Source of the DNA: Thermoproteota archaeon
GTDB taxonomy: Archaea; Korarchaeota; Korarchaeia; Korarchaeales; Korarchaeaceae
DNA length: 64,000 bases
Direction of reading: 5' to 3'
Assembly (NCBI GenBank): GCA_027491785.1
Contig: JAOZGJ010000010.1
Location: forward strand, 18,028 to 82,027
Shown here: positions 1-8,005 of the stretch, piece after piece
How the letters are laid out: each line of letters starts with the position of its first letter
How positions within the stretch are numbered: position 1 is the first letter of the stretch
The notes under the pieces: model-generated
Told to the model about the DNA's origin: nothing
Databases searched by the model: none
What the model saw: only the letters and a program-made list of their open reading frames with translations
Translations under genes and position numbers: made by a program

Positions 1-40
1 ACCCGGGCATCTTAGTTACCCTCACGTAATCAGATATCAC
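1..40 (-). CDS. possible 5' end of a leftward gene, cut by the window edge
   Basis: Read leftward, a purine-rich AGGGGAGGTG stretch (complement of 41-50) is followed by an open frame with GTG at 40, GTG at 25 and ATG at 10, all in one frame. It gives about a dozen residues before the edge. This could be the start of a gene divergent from the hydrolase at 128, but too little is visible to name it. The GTG at 40 is too close to the purine-rich site and the ATG at 10 is rather far, so the start is unsettled. Confidence 0.25.
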   Translation of the reverse strand, partial: MISDYVRVTKMPG

Positions 41-127
41 CACCTCCCCTTTCCCTTCTCCTTCCCTCTCTCCTCCTTTTTCTACCATGGAGAATCAACC
101 CGTATAAAGATCAACTAAATTTTTACA

Positions 128-1093
128 TTGGATGCGCGATCACTCAGTATGAGGATCGAGAAGAAAAAAGTAGCGGTTGGATCGAGACCCGATGGTTCCG
201 AGATGTACCTTCCAGTGATCGAGATGCGTGGCGATAAGGGGCCAAGCGTATTCATCTCCATGACAGTTCACGGTAACGAGGTTACTGGCCATAAGTCCAT
301 CTGGTACCTCATGGATCACCTGGAAGGGATGGAACTGAGGGGATCCATAACTATAGCTTCCCTAGTGAATGCCGATGCCTTTAATTACACGGTGAGGGGT
401 TTTCCCTATTCGACCCTGGATCTGAACAGGATGTTCCCTGGAGATTCAAAGGGATCCCTCCCAGATAGAATAGCAGCGAAGGTCTGGGATCTCGCTTCCA
501 GGGCTGACTTCGTTTTGGATCTCCACACAGCTGGTCTATGCATACCTTTCGTCCTCATTCATCCCGCAGGTCCTCTAATAAGGGACTTCATCCATGAAGT
601 AGCGCTATCAAGCGGTTTGACCTGCCTCTATAACTACGATCCCAGTCTATATTCTAGGATAGGGTTGAACAGATCGCTGACAGGCGTTGCTGTGAGCAAT
701 AATGTGCCAGCTCTTACAGTGGAGCTTCCAGGCACGGTGGGCATCGATGAGCTCGGGGCTAGAGCTGGATTCATCGCGATCAAGAACATCCTCCTGAAGC
801 TGGACATGATCGATGGCGAGGAGGAAGAGATAGATTTCTTTCCGATCATTAAGGGAGAGAATATGAAGAGGATGAGGGTCCTGAGCAGATCATCGGGCCT
901 CTTAGACTACAGAGTATGCTTGGGGGAAGAGGTAGAGGAGGGCAGCGTTTTGGCGGTTATCAGGGACCCCTTCGGAAATGAAGTGGAAGAAGTGGTATCT
1001 CCCAAGAGGGGCTACGTCGTGCAGCTCAACGGCTTCTCCAGGGTCTTCACGGGAGGTAAGGTCGCAACCCTCGCCATTGAGATGGAATCATAG
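128..1093 (+). CDS. succinylglutamate desuccinylase/aspartoacylase-family zinc hydrolase
   Basis: A zinc carboxypeptidase-like deacylase. The family hydrolyses N-acyl amino acids or related amides; the substrate here is unknown. Visible are the first zinc motif HGNE (H48, E51), the substrate-site motif DLNRMFPG (98-105), the second zinc histidine in LDLHTA (H133), and VELPG near residue 200 where the catalytic glutamate is expected. The C-terminal 90 residues form a beta-rich, biotinyl-like domain usual for the family. The frame opens with TTG at 128, but ATG at 149 (MRIEKKK) is an equally good start. A TATA-like element lies near 100-109. It is not clearly operonic with the next gene, which starts 66 bases on. 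Confidence 0.8.
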   Translation: MDARSLSMRIEKKKVAVGSRPDGSEMYLPVIEMRGDKGPSVFISMTVHGNEVTGHKSIWYLMDHLEGMELRGSITIASLVNADAFNYTVRGFPYSTLDLNRMFPGDSKGSLPDRIAAKVWDLASRADFVLDLHTAGLCIPFVLIHPAGPLIRDFIHEVALSSGLTCLYNYDPSLYSRIGLNRSLTGVAVSNNVPALTVELPGTVGIDELGARAGFIAIKNILLKLDMIDGEEEEIDFFPIIKGENMKRMRVLSRSSGLLDYRVCLGEEVEEGSVLAVIRDPFGNEVEEVVSPKRGYVVQLNGFSRVFTGGKVATLAIEMES

Positions 1094-1159
1094 CTGTGGA
1101 ATAGGTGCGCATTACATCTCGAAGCATGGTTATTTTTCTCCCGTCTGGAGAAATTATGG

Positions 1160-3871
1160 ATGCGCAGGATCTGGCCACTAGTACTTCTCCTAGCTCTCTC
1201 AATGACCACAGCTATGGCTTTACCCTCAGCAAGCGAACTTGATACAAATACCAGTTTTTACAGAGGTAGAGGGCTCCTGAAAGATGGAGGAAATCTGCTC
1301 TTCTTCAGGCAGCCGATCTCTGGCGAGATAAGTGAGCTACTGACGGTGAAATCAGGGGGCAAGAACCTGGTTATTGTGGTGGACTCCGGAGGGACAATCT
1401 ACTACCTGGATTCCCTCAGGACCGTGAAGGTAGTGAACGCCTGCGCCGGCAGGATAGTCAAGGTGGCCCATGCATCCACGAATAAGGGTGGTGTTCTGCT
1501 CGCTGTCTGTTGGAAACAGCAGGATCAGGTCATGTCCTCCGCCCTGATATTCGATAACGGAGGTGTGAGGTGGTTCGCCATAAAGAGGGTATCGAGGGCC
1601 AATCAGGAAGGGAGCGATGCTAAATTCACTTGGCTAGATTATAAATCTGATTTCCCAGAATCTGAAGAGCCTCCATCACCAATAGCTGCAGATTTTGACG
1701 GAGATGGTTACGACGAGATAGTATGGTACATGGATGGACACCTCCTGTATCTCGATAACCCCTTGGGCCAGCCGAATGAGACCATAGTTGATCGAACTCC
1801 GAGGGGCTTCGCTTATGGCGATGTGAACGGAGATGGTAGGAAGGAGCTGATAATGACGACCAGCACGGACATCCTTACTTGGAGGCCCGGAGGTGCGGTC
1901 CATACGTACTCGGCCTATGGCTGTAGCTCGAAGCCCCTACTCGCAGATTTCAATGGAGATGGAGTTAACGACGTCGCTTGCCTCAGTGGGAGCATGCTTA
2001 TCGTAGTTAATGGAAATAAGCTCCTCATGAGGGCTAATGGAGTTGCTACCCTGCCTTCAGCCGGGGATCTGGATGGAGACGGGAGGGCCGATCTGGTCTA
2101 CATCAAGGAAGATGGCTCCTTGGTAGCTAGATCTCTGGAGAGAATCCTCTGGTCCGCTAAGGTGAATCACCCATTTTACACACCAGCACTGGGAGATGTG
2201 GATGGAGATACACTGCCAGAGGTTGTGGTGACATCTGGCCGATACTTGCGCGTCTTCTCCTGGGAAGGGAAGGAGGAGTGGAAGGCTCATCTCAGGGACC
2301 CAACTGGATGGGTCTCGGGTGGGAAGATAGAACTTCAGACCTATGTGAGGTACGAGGGAACGACCTCTCCATTATTGGTGGACTTCGACAACGACGGCCT
2401 CATCGAGGTTATGCTTGGGGTAGGTGCATATCTAGAGGCAGGTAGGGTTGCCCTCATAGATGAGGTGAGTAGCGGTGATAAGCCTCCTTCCATCGATATA
2501 CTGAGCCCCGGCAACTACACAACCGTCGGGAGGAACTTCACCCTAAGCTTCAGGGTGAGCGACGACTCCACACCGGTCATAGGTACTAGCGTATACAGGC
2601 TTGTGGGCGGCGATTGGATCAGGGAGTGGTCTGGGAACATAAGCTCAGGAGATATTACGAAGTTGAATATTCCATCAGCTGATGAGATCAGGATAGAGGC
2701 CTCAGATGGCCTGAGGAAGTCATCGGTTATACTCAAACTCAGGGTTGATGTAAAGGCACCCCATATGGAGATAGAACCGAGGAACATGTCTAAAATAGGT
2801 CCCGGTGTCAACATAACCGTTAGAATAATTGCTCCGATAAACGAGTACGCTTTCCTGACTGTATATCATGGAACAGGTTTGGGAGGGCAGTGGGTGAGGA
2901 TACTGAATAGGAGGAGGGTTTGGAAGACATCGAAGGTGATCATAGATCCGACACCAATAGTTAAGATGGTAAGCGGATATCACTGCTTCAAGTTCGTTCT
3001 GGAGGATCCGAGGGGTAACAGGGAGGAGGTAATCATGAGATATAGGATAGGGAAGGGGAGTAACGAGGCCGTGGCCAGGCAGGGAGACATGCAGCTTAGC
3101 CTTCTCGTACCTCAGAAACCGGTCTCCAAGTCGGTTAACCTGAGCTGGATCCTCATAGGCGTTGAGAACGCTACGCTCTACTACGGAAACGAAGCCAATT
3201 GGAATCTCCTGAGGGAGGTAAGTAAGAATGGATCCTTTATCTGGGATATCACAGCCCTGAACGATGGCATCTACAAGCTCAAGCTTCAGTCAGGCAACCT
3301 GACCTCCTACTCCCAGATCCAAGTCGATAACACACCTCCTCGCATCAGCATAAGCGCAGATAAATCGGAGCTCGATGTCGGGGAGATAGCGACAGTTACT
3401 GTCCAGACAGATGCCATAAAGCTCTACTGGGACTTGAACGGGGATGGCACATTTGAGACACTAGGTCCCAAGGTAGCTAGGATAGAAGCGAGGGAACCTG
3501 GTGCCATGAAGATCAACGTTAAGGGAGTGGATGAGGCCAATAACAGCGCTGTGGCCAGTATAGTACTGAAGGTGAGGGAACCTAAGATCGAGTCCAAGGG
3601 AGCCAGCGAACAGGTGGGGGGGAATGTAACTGTGATGAGGAAGGAACAAGGCCTAATCGAAGAGCTTGAAAACTTCGTTGGAGGCTTCCACCTAGGTTCA
3701 TATGAGGCGGCAGCGCTCCTCCTAGCGATCTCATCTTTAGCTATAATTAAGATCTGGAAGGGTGTAAGGGAGAGTAAGGAGATAGAGAGAAGGAGAGAGG
3801 GGAGAGGAAGAAAAAGGAAGAAGAAAAGAAGAGGGGGGAAGGAGGTGGTGAACCCATGGAAATCTCTGTGA
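1160..3871 (+). CDS. membrane-anchored surface protein with FG-GAP/VCBS-type calcium repeats
   Basis: A 903-residue exported protein. Residues 1-20 form a signal peptide (RRIWPLVLLLALSM). Aspartate-rich calcium loops of the DxDGDG type recur at about residues 176, 220, 262, 302, 346 and 407, as in the blades of an integrin-like beta-propeller. Another lies near 757 within Ig-like or bacterial Ig-type domains. A single hydrophobic helix near 848-866 is followed by a very basic tail rich in R and K, which predicts an outside N-terminus and a cytoplasmic tail. GGAG at 1147-1150 supports the ATG at 1160. The ligand and role are unknown; adhesion or a surface-layer function would fit. Its last 16 bases overlap the next gene. 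Confidence 0.75.
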   Translation: MRRIWPLVLLLALSMTTAMALPSASELDTNTSFYRGRGLLKDGGNLLFFRQPISGEISELLTVKSGGKNLVIVVDSGGTIYYLDSLRTVKVVNACAGRIVKVAHASTNKGGVLLAVCWKQQDQVMSSALIFDNGGVRWFAIKRVSRANQEGSDAKFTWLDYKSDFPESEEPPSPIAADFDGDGYDEIVWYMDGHLLYLDNPLGQPNETIVDRTPRGFAYGDVNGDGRKELIMTTSTDILTWRPGGAVHTYSAYGCSSKPLLADFNGDGVNDVACLSGSMLIVVNGNKLLMRANGVATLPSAGDLDGDGRADLVYIKEDGSLVARSLERILWSAKVNHPFYTPALGDVDGDTLPEVVVTSGRYLRVFSWEGKEEWKAHLRDPTGWVSGGKIELQTYVRYEGTTSPLLVDFDNDGLIEVMLGVGAYLEAGRVALIDEVSSGDKPPSIDILSPGNYTTVGRNFTLSFRVSDDSTPVIGTSVYRLVGGDWIREWSGNISSGDITKLNIPSADEIRIEASDGLRKSSVILKLRVDVKAPHMEIEPRNMSKIGPGVNITVRIIAPINEYAFLTVYHGTGLGGQWVRILNRRRVWKTSKVIIDPTPIVKMVSGYHCFKFVLEDPRGNREEVIMRYRIGKGSNEAVARQGDMQLSLLVPQKPVSKSVNLSWILIGVENATLYYGNEANWNLLREVSKNGSFIWDITALNDGIYKLKLQSGNLTSYSQIQVDNTPPRISISADKSELDVGEIATVTVQTDAIKLYWDLNGDGTFETLGPKVARIEAREPGAMKINVKGVDEANNSAVASIVLKVREPKIESKGASEQVGGNVTVMRKEQGLIEELENFVGGFHLGSYEAAALLLAISSLAIIKIWKGVRESKEIERRREGRGRKRKKKRRGGKEVVNPWKSL

Positions 3872-4518
3872 GGGATGAAGCTGCAGCTTTAGGCATATTC
3901 ATCTCCTATTTAGAGGTGGAAGGGGTGAGCGTAGGTCCAACGAGAAACGGCTACATGAAGGATGCCGCTGAGGAGCTGAGATCGAAGTACACGTTGGAGA
4001 AGCTCAAGGAGGATCCCGTGGTAAGGGCATATAGGGAGTTCTATTGGAGGATAGGTATCGATCCGACGAAGGTCAGACCTAGTAGCGAGGCAATGGTCAG
4101 GAGGGTACTGAAAGGTGGGAGCTTCCCGAGAATAAACAACGTCGTTGATGCAGGGAACGTGGCAAGTGCCCTGACCCTCATTTCAATAGGTCTCTATGAT
4201 CTGGATAGAGTCAAGGGGAGTCTGGTCCTCCGACTCGCTAGATGCTGTGAGGTCTTCCACCCCATAGGGGGAGGTGAGGATCGTATGAGGGGTGGAGAGC
4301 CAGTTCTAGCTGATGAGGAGGATATCCTCTTTCTCTATCCTCACAGGGATTCTAGGAAAACTATGATAAGGACAGAGACCAGGAGAGTGCTTATTCTGGG
4401 AGCCGGTGTCCCTGGAGTGGAGAGGCCTAGGGTGAGGAAAGCTGTGAACCTAGCGGCAGATCTTATAGTCAGGAACGCTGGCGGTCATAAGGTAGGAGAG
4501 ATGAGATCAGCTCCCTAA
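3856..4518 (+). CDS. B3/4 tRNA-binding-domain protein (PheRS beta-like)
   Basis: A 220-residue protein matching the stand-alone B3/4 family (COG3382), which is related to the editing-site region of the phenylalanyl-tRNA synthetase beta chain. Typical segments are REFYWRIGIDPTKVRPSSEA near 65-84 and the inner NNVVDAGNVASALT near 95-108. Stand-alone members are thought to bind or edit misacylated tRNA, but this is not shown for most of them. A strong GGAGGTGGTGA site at 3840-3850 inside the upstream gene sets the start. The two genes overlap by 16 bases and are probably translationally coupled. Its 3' end overlaps the convergent lipoate ligase gene by 50 bases. Confidence 0.7.
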   Translation: MEISVRDEAAALGIFISYLEVEGVSVGPTRNGYMKDAAEELRSKYTLEKLKEDPVVRAYREFYWRIGIDPTKVRPSSEAMVRRVLKGGSFPRINNVVDAGNVASALTLISIGLYDLDRVKGSLVLRLARCCEVFHPIGGGEDRMRGGEPVLADEEDILFLYPHRDSRKTMIRTETRRVLILGAGVPGVERPRVRKAVNLAADLIVRNAGGHKVGEMRSAP

Positions 4519-4780
4519 TAAGGGAGATAAGATCATTCCGTGTTATTCCAACGAGGTACGCTCCCTCCAGCCCTTCCCTCACCTTCACATCCACATCCTC
4601 CTCCCTCGCGCCAGTGAGGGATTCCTCCAACCTATCTATCGCGCTAGCAGGGATTACCATGAAATCTCCTGATATGACCACCTTATCTATCCTTCCATCT
4701 TCCCTTAAGGAGAGGCTCACCTGGAGGGTCTTACCGGCCTTGGATCTAACTACCTTGGATATCATCTCTTGAAATTCCAC
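4469..4780 (-). CDS. lplB: lipoate-protein ligase accessory subunit LplB
   Basis: A 103-residue protein corresponding to the C-terminal accessory domain of lipoate-protein ligase, encoded separately as in the two-part ligase of Thermoplasma. Residues such as VSLSLREDGRIDKVVISGDF and the ending LISLIRELISSLL match the domain. In known split enzymes this subunit is needed for lipoate activation by LplA. It overlaps lplA by 19 bases, so the two should be co-translated. The 50-base convergent overlap with the B3/4 gene means the two mRNAs are complementary at their 3' ends. Confidence 0.8.
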   Translation of the reverse strand: MEFQEMISKVVRSKAGKTLQVSLSLREDGRIDKVVISGDFMVIPASAIDRLEESLTGAREEDVDVKVREGLEGAYLVGITRNDLISLIRELISSLLPYDRQRS

Positions 4781-5520
4781 CTCCTATCTCTATATTTCCT
4801 CTCCAGGTTCTCCAGCATCCTGAGTTCCCTCTCATCGAGCTCACCCTCCTCAAGTTCACCTAAGAAGCTGAATCCCTCTATGACCGCTTCCCTAACCTCA
4901 TGAAAGCTTAACTTCCTGCCCAGCTCCCTAGAGAGGGTAGTCACCCTAGCTAGAACGCTCTTTATTCCCTTATCCTCCAGCTTCTGCTTGGGCGGCCTTA
5001 TAAGCCGAGCCAATGTCTCCAGATCCGTATCATACATTAGGGTTCCATGCTGAAGCAGGAATTCTCCCTCCCTAGTTTGAGCGCTCCCTGATACCTTCCT
5101 ACCGTTCACTACTATGTCGTTTATGGGAATGAACTCTGGATCGAGTCCTAACCTCCTTATAGCATTGATCAACCCCCTACATATGATATTCATGCTCTCC
5201 TCAACGCTCTTAGAGAACAAATCCACGGGACCTGTCACGGAATAGGTAACTTCACCGAACTCATCGTGATAGACAGCACCCCCTCCAGTTGGTCTCCTCA
5301 CAAGATCAATCCCTCTCTTCTCTATTTCTTCCAGATCAACGGAGTTCTCTACGCTTTGAAAGTACCCTATCGTGACGGCGCTTGGCCTGAACCTGTAAAC
5401 CCTGAGAGTCGGCCTCCCCGAGAGGAGAAGCGCCTCATCTAGGGCCATGTTAAAGGCAGCGTCCCCATCGACTAGGAGAAGCCTCCACCTCACTGCTTCC
5501 CACCCATCACCAAGTGCCAT
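4762..5520 (-). CDS. lplA: lipoate-protein ligase catalytic subunit LplA
   Basis: A 252-residue lipoate/biotin ligase fold. It has the lipoyl-adenylate motif RRPTGGGAVYHD at 75-86 and the catalytic lysine K142 in NGRKVSGSAQ. It would attach lipoate, through lipoyl-AMP, to the E2 or H subunits of glycine cleavage or 2-oxoacid dehydrogenase complexes. No lipoyl-domain acceptor is encoded in this window. Upstream it overlaps a 246-residue unknown gene by 31 bases and downstream lplB by 19, giving a tight three-gene leftward operon. Confidence 0.88.
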   Translation of the reverse strand: MALGDGWEAVRWRLLLVDGDAAFNMALDEALLLSGRPTLRVYRFRPSAVTIGYFQSVENSVDLEEIEKRGIDLVRRPTGGGAVYHDEFGEVTYSVTGPVDLFSKSVEESMNIICRGLINAIRRLGLDPEFIPINDIVVNGRKVSGSAQTREGEFLLQHGTLMYDTDLETLARLIRPPKQKLEDKGIKSVLARVTTLSRELGRKLSFHEVREAVIEGFSFLGELEEGELDERELRMLENLERKYRDRRWNFKR

Positions 5521-6230
5521 CCCAAGTACTTTAATCTCTTGAGCTCACCCTCGAGAAAATATTGGAAGAGCTCCCTCTGGCTCAATCCCTCGAGGGCCTT
5601 CACATCTCCCTCAGTTACCAATTCCTCGAATGTTGGAGATGATGCGAGGAGACCTAACATTAGAGTAAGCCCCTCATTAGGATCTAGGACGAACAACCTC
5701 CCCCAAGTCCTCCCCCATAGACCGGATATTCCTCCCTTCAGACCAGCTAGCTCTAACCAACGTTCTGTGATCAGGTAGCCCTCATCCGGGAATTCACCCA
5801 TTCCAGGATAGAAAATCCCGGATTTGAGTACGTTCTCCGCCAGTATCAGGTAACCATCCTTTACCCTCTCCAAGGGGGTTATCGCCCCATCTTTATTCAA
5901 GAACTTCTTCAGGAGCCCATCTATCTTCCTAACAGACTCGTATTCGGGTGAGTTGTAGGAGGAGTAGGCATCGCTCAGCTTTGTAGCTGTGAGTAGGACT
6001 CTGCCTATGGAGATCAGCCTAGCGAGGCCTCCTCTCGTCGGGGCGAGCAAGGCGAGAATCGATCCCTGGGGAACCTCGAAGACGCCAGCCCTCTTCAGTC
6101 TCCTATCGCTGGCAGTCAACTCGTCCTGCCTGAGACCCAGCAGCGTGATGGAGCTCAAAATCAATGGATCAAGTCTGGTGCTCCCGTTTTCCTCCAGAGT
6201 ATCTGGAGGGAGAGAGCTTAAGATCACCAT
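5490..6230 (-). CDS. uncharacterised protein, first gene of the lipoate ligase operon
   Basis: A 246-residue soluble protein that I do not recognise. It has no signal peptide, membrane helix or metal motif. The N-terminal part contains QGSILALLAPTRGGLARLIS near residues 55-75. The middle is rich in aromatic residues and glycine (GIFYPGMGEFPDEGY, GLWGRTWGRLF). The last third is helical and charged. Its stop lies 31 bases inside lplA, so it is almost certainly co-expressed with the ligase. A link to lipoate salvage or to a lipoylated target is a guess from position only. Confidence 0.6.
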   Translation of the reverse strand: MVILSSLPPDTLEENGSTRLDPLILSSITLLGLRQDELTASDRRLKRAGVFEVPQGSILALLAPTRGGLARLISIGRVLLTATKLSDAYSSYNSPEYESVRKIDGLLKKFLNKDGAITPLERVKDGYLILAENVLKSGIFYPGMGEFPDEGYLITERWLELAGLKGGISGLWGRTWGRLFVLDPNEGLTLMLGLLASSPTFEELVTEGDVKALEGLSQRELFQYFLEGELKRLKYLGWHLVMGGKQ

Positions 6231-6379
6231 CAGCTTGTCCTGCGAGCTAATCTTACCACCTGATAGGTCGTCTCAGATTCAAATATACCCTTTACTACCC
6301 CCTCAGGTCGTCAGCTGAAATCCGGTTCACAAGAGTTATATGTCACTACCATTTATCTTACTTAGCTGAGGTGATACCT

Positions 6380-6814
6380 TTGGCAGTTGCAGGAAAGGCG
6401 AGTGATAGGTTGAAGAGTCTCCTGAACGAAGCCATCGCGATGGAGATCCAAGTATCAATACAGTATATGTGGCAGCATGTCCAGACAACGGGACCGCTCC
6501 ATCATCTGTTAGCGGATGATCTGAAGAAGATAGCTATAGAGGAGATGAAACATGCTGAGGAGATAGCGGAAAGGCTCTGGTACTTGGGAGGAACTCCTAC
6601 AACAGCTCCGAAGCCTATATTTGTAGGCAAGGATCTGAAGGAGATGATGAAACAGGATGTGAATGATGAGGTCAAGACAATAGAGCTATACAAGGAGATA
6701 ATAAAGGTAGCACAGGAGGAGAACGATGTCACTACCGCAAGGATTTTCAGGAAGATATTGGAGGATGAGGAGGAGCATCATGATTTCTTCACCACCGTGC
6801 TGGAGGGATTGTGA
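6380..6814 (+). CDS. ferritin-like (bacterioferritin-type) di-iron protein
   Basis: A four-helix di-iron protein of about 145 residues, related to bacterioferritin. The ligand-type residues lie in AIAMEIQVSIQYMW (helix A), EEMKHAEEIAERL (helix B) and EDEEEHHDFF (helix D), giving the E...ExxH...E...ExxH pattern. It probably stores iron or reduces peroxide. The open frame begins with GTG at 6371. A GAGGTGAT Shine-Dalgarno sequence at 6368-6375 overlaps that GTG and points to TTG at 6380 as the true start (AVAGKAS). The superoxide reductase gene follows within 25 bases, a common oxygen-defence pairing in anaerobes. Confidence 0.85.
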   Translation: MAVAGKASDRLKSLLNEAIAMEIQVSIQYMWQHVQTTGPLHHLLADDLKKIAIEEMKHAEEIAERLWYLGGTPTTAPKPIFVGKDLKEMMKQDVNDEVKTIELYKEIIKVAQEENDVTTARIFRKILEDEEEHHDFFTTVLEGL

Positions 6815-6837
6815 GAGGAGAGGAGGTGATTGATCCT

Positions 6838-7215
6838 ATGGTTGAGAGGTTCGGAGATCTGATCCAGACTTCAGCCCACGAGGAGAAGTCTACGAGGGAG
6901 AAGCATACTCCCTTCATCCTAGCTCCCGACTCCGTGAAAGCTGAGGAGGAGTTTGAAGTAACAGTGATCGTGGGGAAGGAGGTACCCCATCCCAACACAT
7001 GGGAGCACCACATAAAGTGGGTTCAGGTATTTGTTGAGGAGGAGGGAAGGGCCTATAACCCTATCCACGTCGCGACCTTTGACTTCGGCCCCACATACGG
7101 GGAACCTAAGGTCACGTTCAAGATGAAACTGAAGAAGAACTCCAAGCTCTGGGTCTTAAGCTACTGCAACCTTCATGGTCTCTGGGAAAACTTCAAGGAG
7201 ATCAAAGTATCGTGA
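6838..7215 (+). CDS. sor: superoxide reductase (neelaredoxin type)
   Basis: A one-iron superoxide reductase of about 125 residues that turns superoxide into peroxide without releasing oxygen. The Fe(His)4(Cys) site is visible: EKHTP near the N-terminus, HPNTWEHHIKW in the middle, and SYCNLHGLW near the end. The glutamate-lysine pair before HTP is the usual catalytic loop. There is no desulforedoxin domain, so this is the short class. A perfect GGAGGTGAT site at 6822-6830 favours ATG at 6838 over the upstream in-frame GTG at 6811. It is co-transcribed with the ferritin-like gene. Confidence 0.92.
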   Translation: MVERFGDLIQTSAHEEKSTREKHTPFILAPDSVKAEEEFEVTVIVGKEVPHPNTWEHHIKWVQVFVEEEGRAYNPIHVATFDFGPTYGEPKVTFKMKLKKNSKLWVLSYCNLHGLWENFKEIKVS

Positions 7216-7279
7216 GGAGGGGCGAGCCGTTTCAACATCTCCTTTTTTAAGTTTTATTTCATCTCATATTTGGGATATT

Positions 7280-7735
7280 ATGATAACTAAAAAGTTAGAA
7301 ATTCGAATAGATGATAAGGACAGGGAGATCCTCAACTCTCTCGTAGAGAATGGAAGGATCTCCCTGAAAGAACTTGGTAGTAAGCTTGGGATGAGCGATG
7401 TAGCCATAAGGAAAAGGGTGAAGAAGCTCGAAGATGCCGGGATAATAAAGGGATATACTATAAGGGTCGATCCGAGGGCCCTAGGCTACAGCGTGGTTTC
7501 CCTAACGGGAGTGGACGTTGAGCCGGGAGATCTAATTAGGGTGGCTAGAGAACTTACAAGCAAGAGCTATGTCAAATCATCGTGGATAACGGCAGGAGAT
7601 CACTCGATAATGCTGGAGATATGGGCTAGAAACGAGGAGGAGATGGATTCCATAATAGGAGAGATATCTAAGATGAAGGGAGTCACGAGGATATGCCCAG
7701 CTGTGGTGACCCAGAGGCTCAAGGCAAGATGCTGA
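7280..7735 (+). CDS. Lrp/AsnC-family transcriptional regulator
   Basis: A 151-residue regulator. An N-terminal AsnC-type helix-turn-helix (DKDREILNSLVENGRISLKE, then DVAIRKRVKKLEDAGII) is followed by the RAM effector domain. The frame is open from 7175, but ATG at 7280 matches the family start, and a T-rich promoter region lies just upstream at 7240-7262. The target is unknown. The adjacent stand-alone RAM protein and amino acid permease on the other strand make amino acid response likely. It ends 3 bases before the convergent RAM gene. Confidence 0.88.
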   Translation: MITKKLEIRIDDKDREILNSLVENGRISLKELGSKLGMSDVAIRKRVKKLEDAGIIKGYTIRVDPRALGYSVVSLTGVDVEPGDLIRVARELTSKSYVKSSWITAGDHSIMLEIWARNEEEMDSIIGEISKMKGVTRICPAVVTQRLKARC

Positions 7736-7738
7736 TAA

Positions 7739-7999
7739 TTAGAGGAGCCTTCCTCCCCTCTTGTGCGTGTACAGGACGACCACCGAGTGGGTCGTCTCTA
7801 CACCCTCGACCTTCAGCAGCTTATCCTTGAGGAACTTCCTGAACTCGACCGTGTTCTCCGCCTCCACGACGGCAACTACATCGAACTCTCCAGTAACCTC
7901 GTATAGGTCTATCACCTCCGGATACTTCTTCAAGGACTCAGTCACCTTATCTAACATCTTACTAACCACTCTGATGCTCACAATCACGAGAACGGTCAT
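7739..7999 (-). CDS. stand-alone RAM (Lrp effector-binding) domain protein
   Basis: An 86-residue protein consisting only of the Lrp/AsnC ligand-binding (RAM) fold, with the pattern VIDLYEVTGEFDVVAVVEAE and ending in TTHSVVVLYTHK. It has no DNA-binding part. Such single-domain proteins can form oligomers that bind amino acids or mix with full-length Lrp proteins. It starts 7 bases after the permease gene stop, so it is probably the second gene of a permease-RAM operon. It lies tail to tail with a full Lrp regulator. Confidence 0.82.
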   Translation of the reverse strand: MTVLVIVSIRVVSKMLDKVTESLKKYPEVIDLYEVTGEFDVVAVVEAENTVEFRKFLKDKLLKVEGVETTHSVVVLYTHKRGGRLL

Positions 8000-8005
8000 C
8001 TTAGC

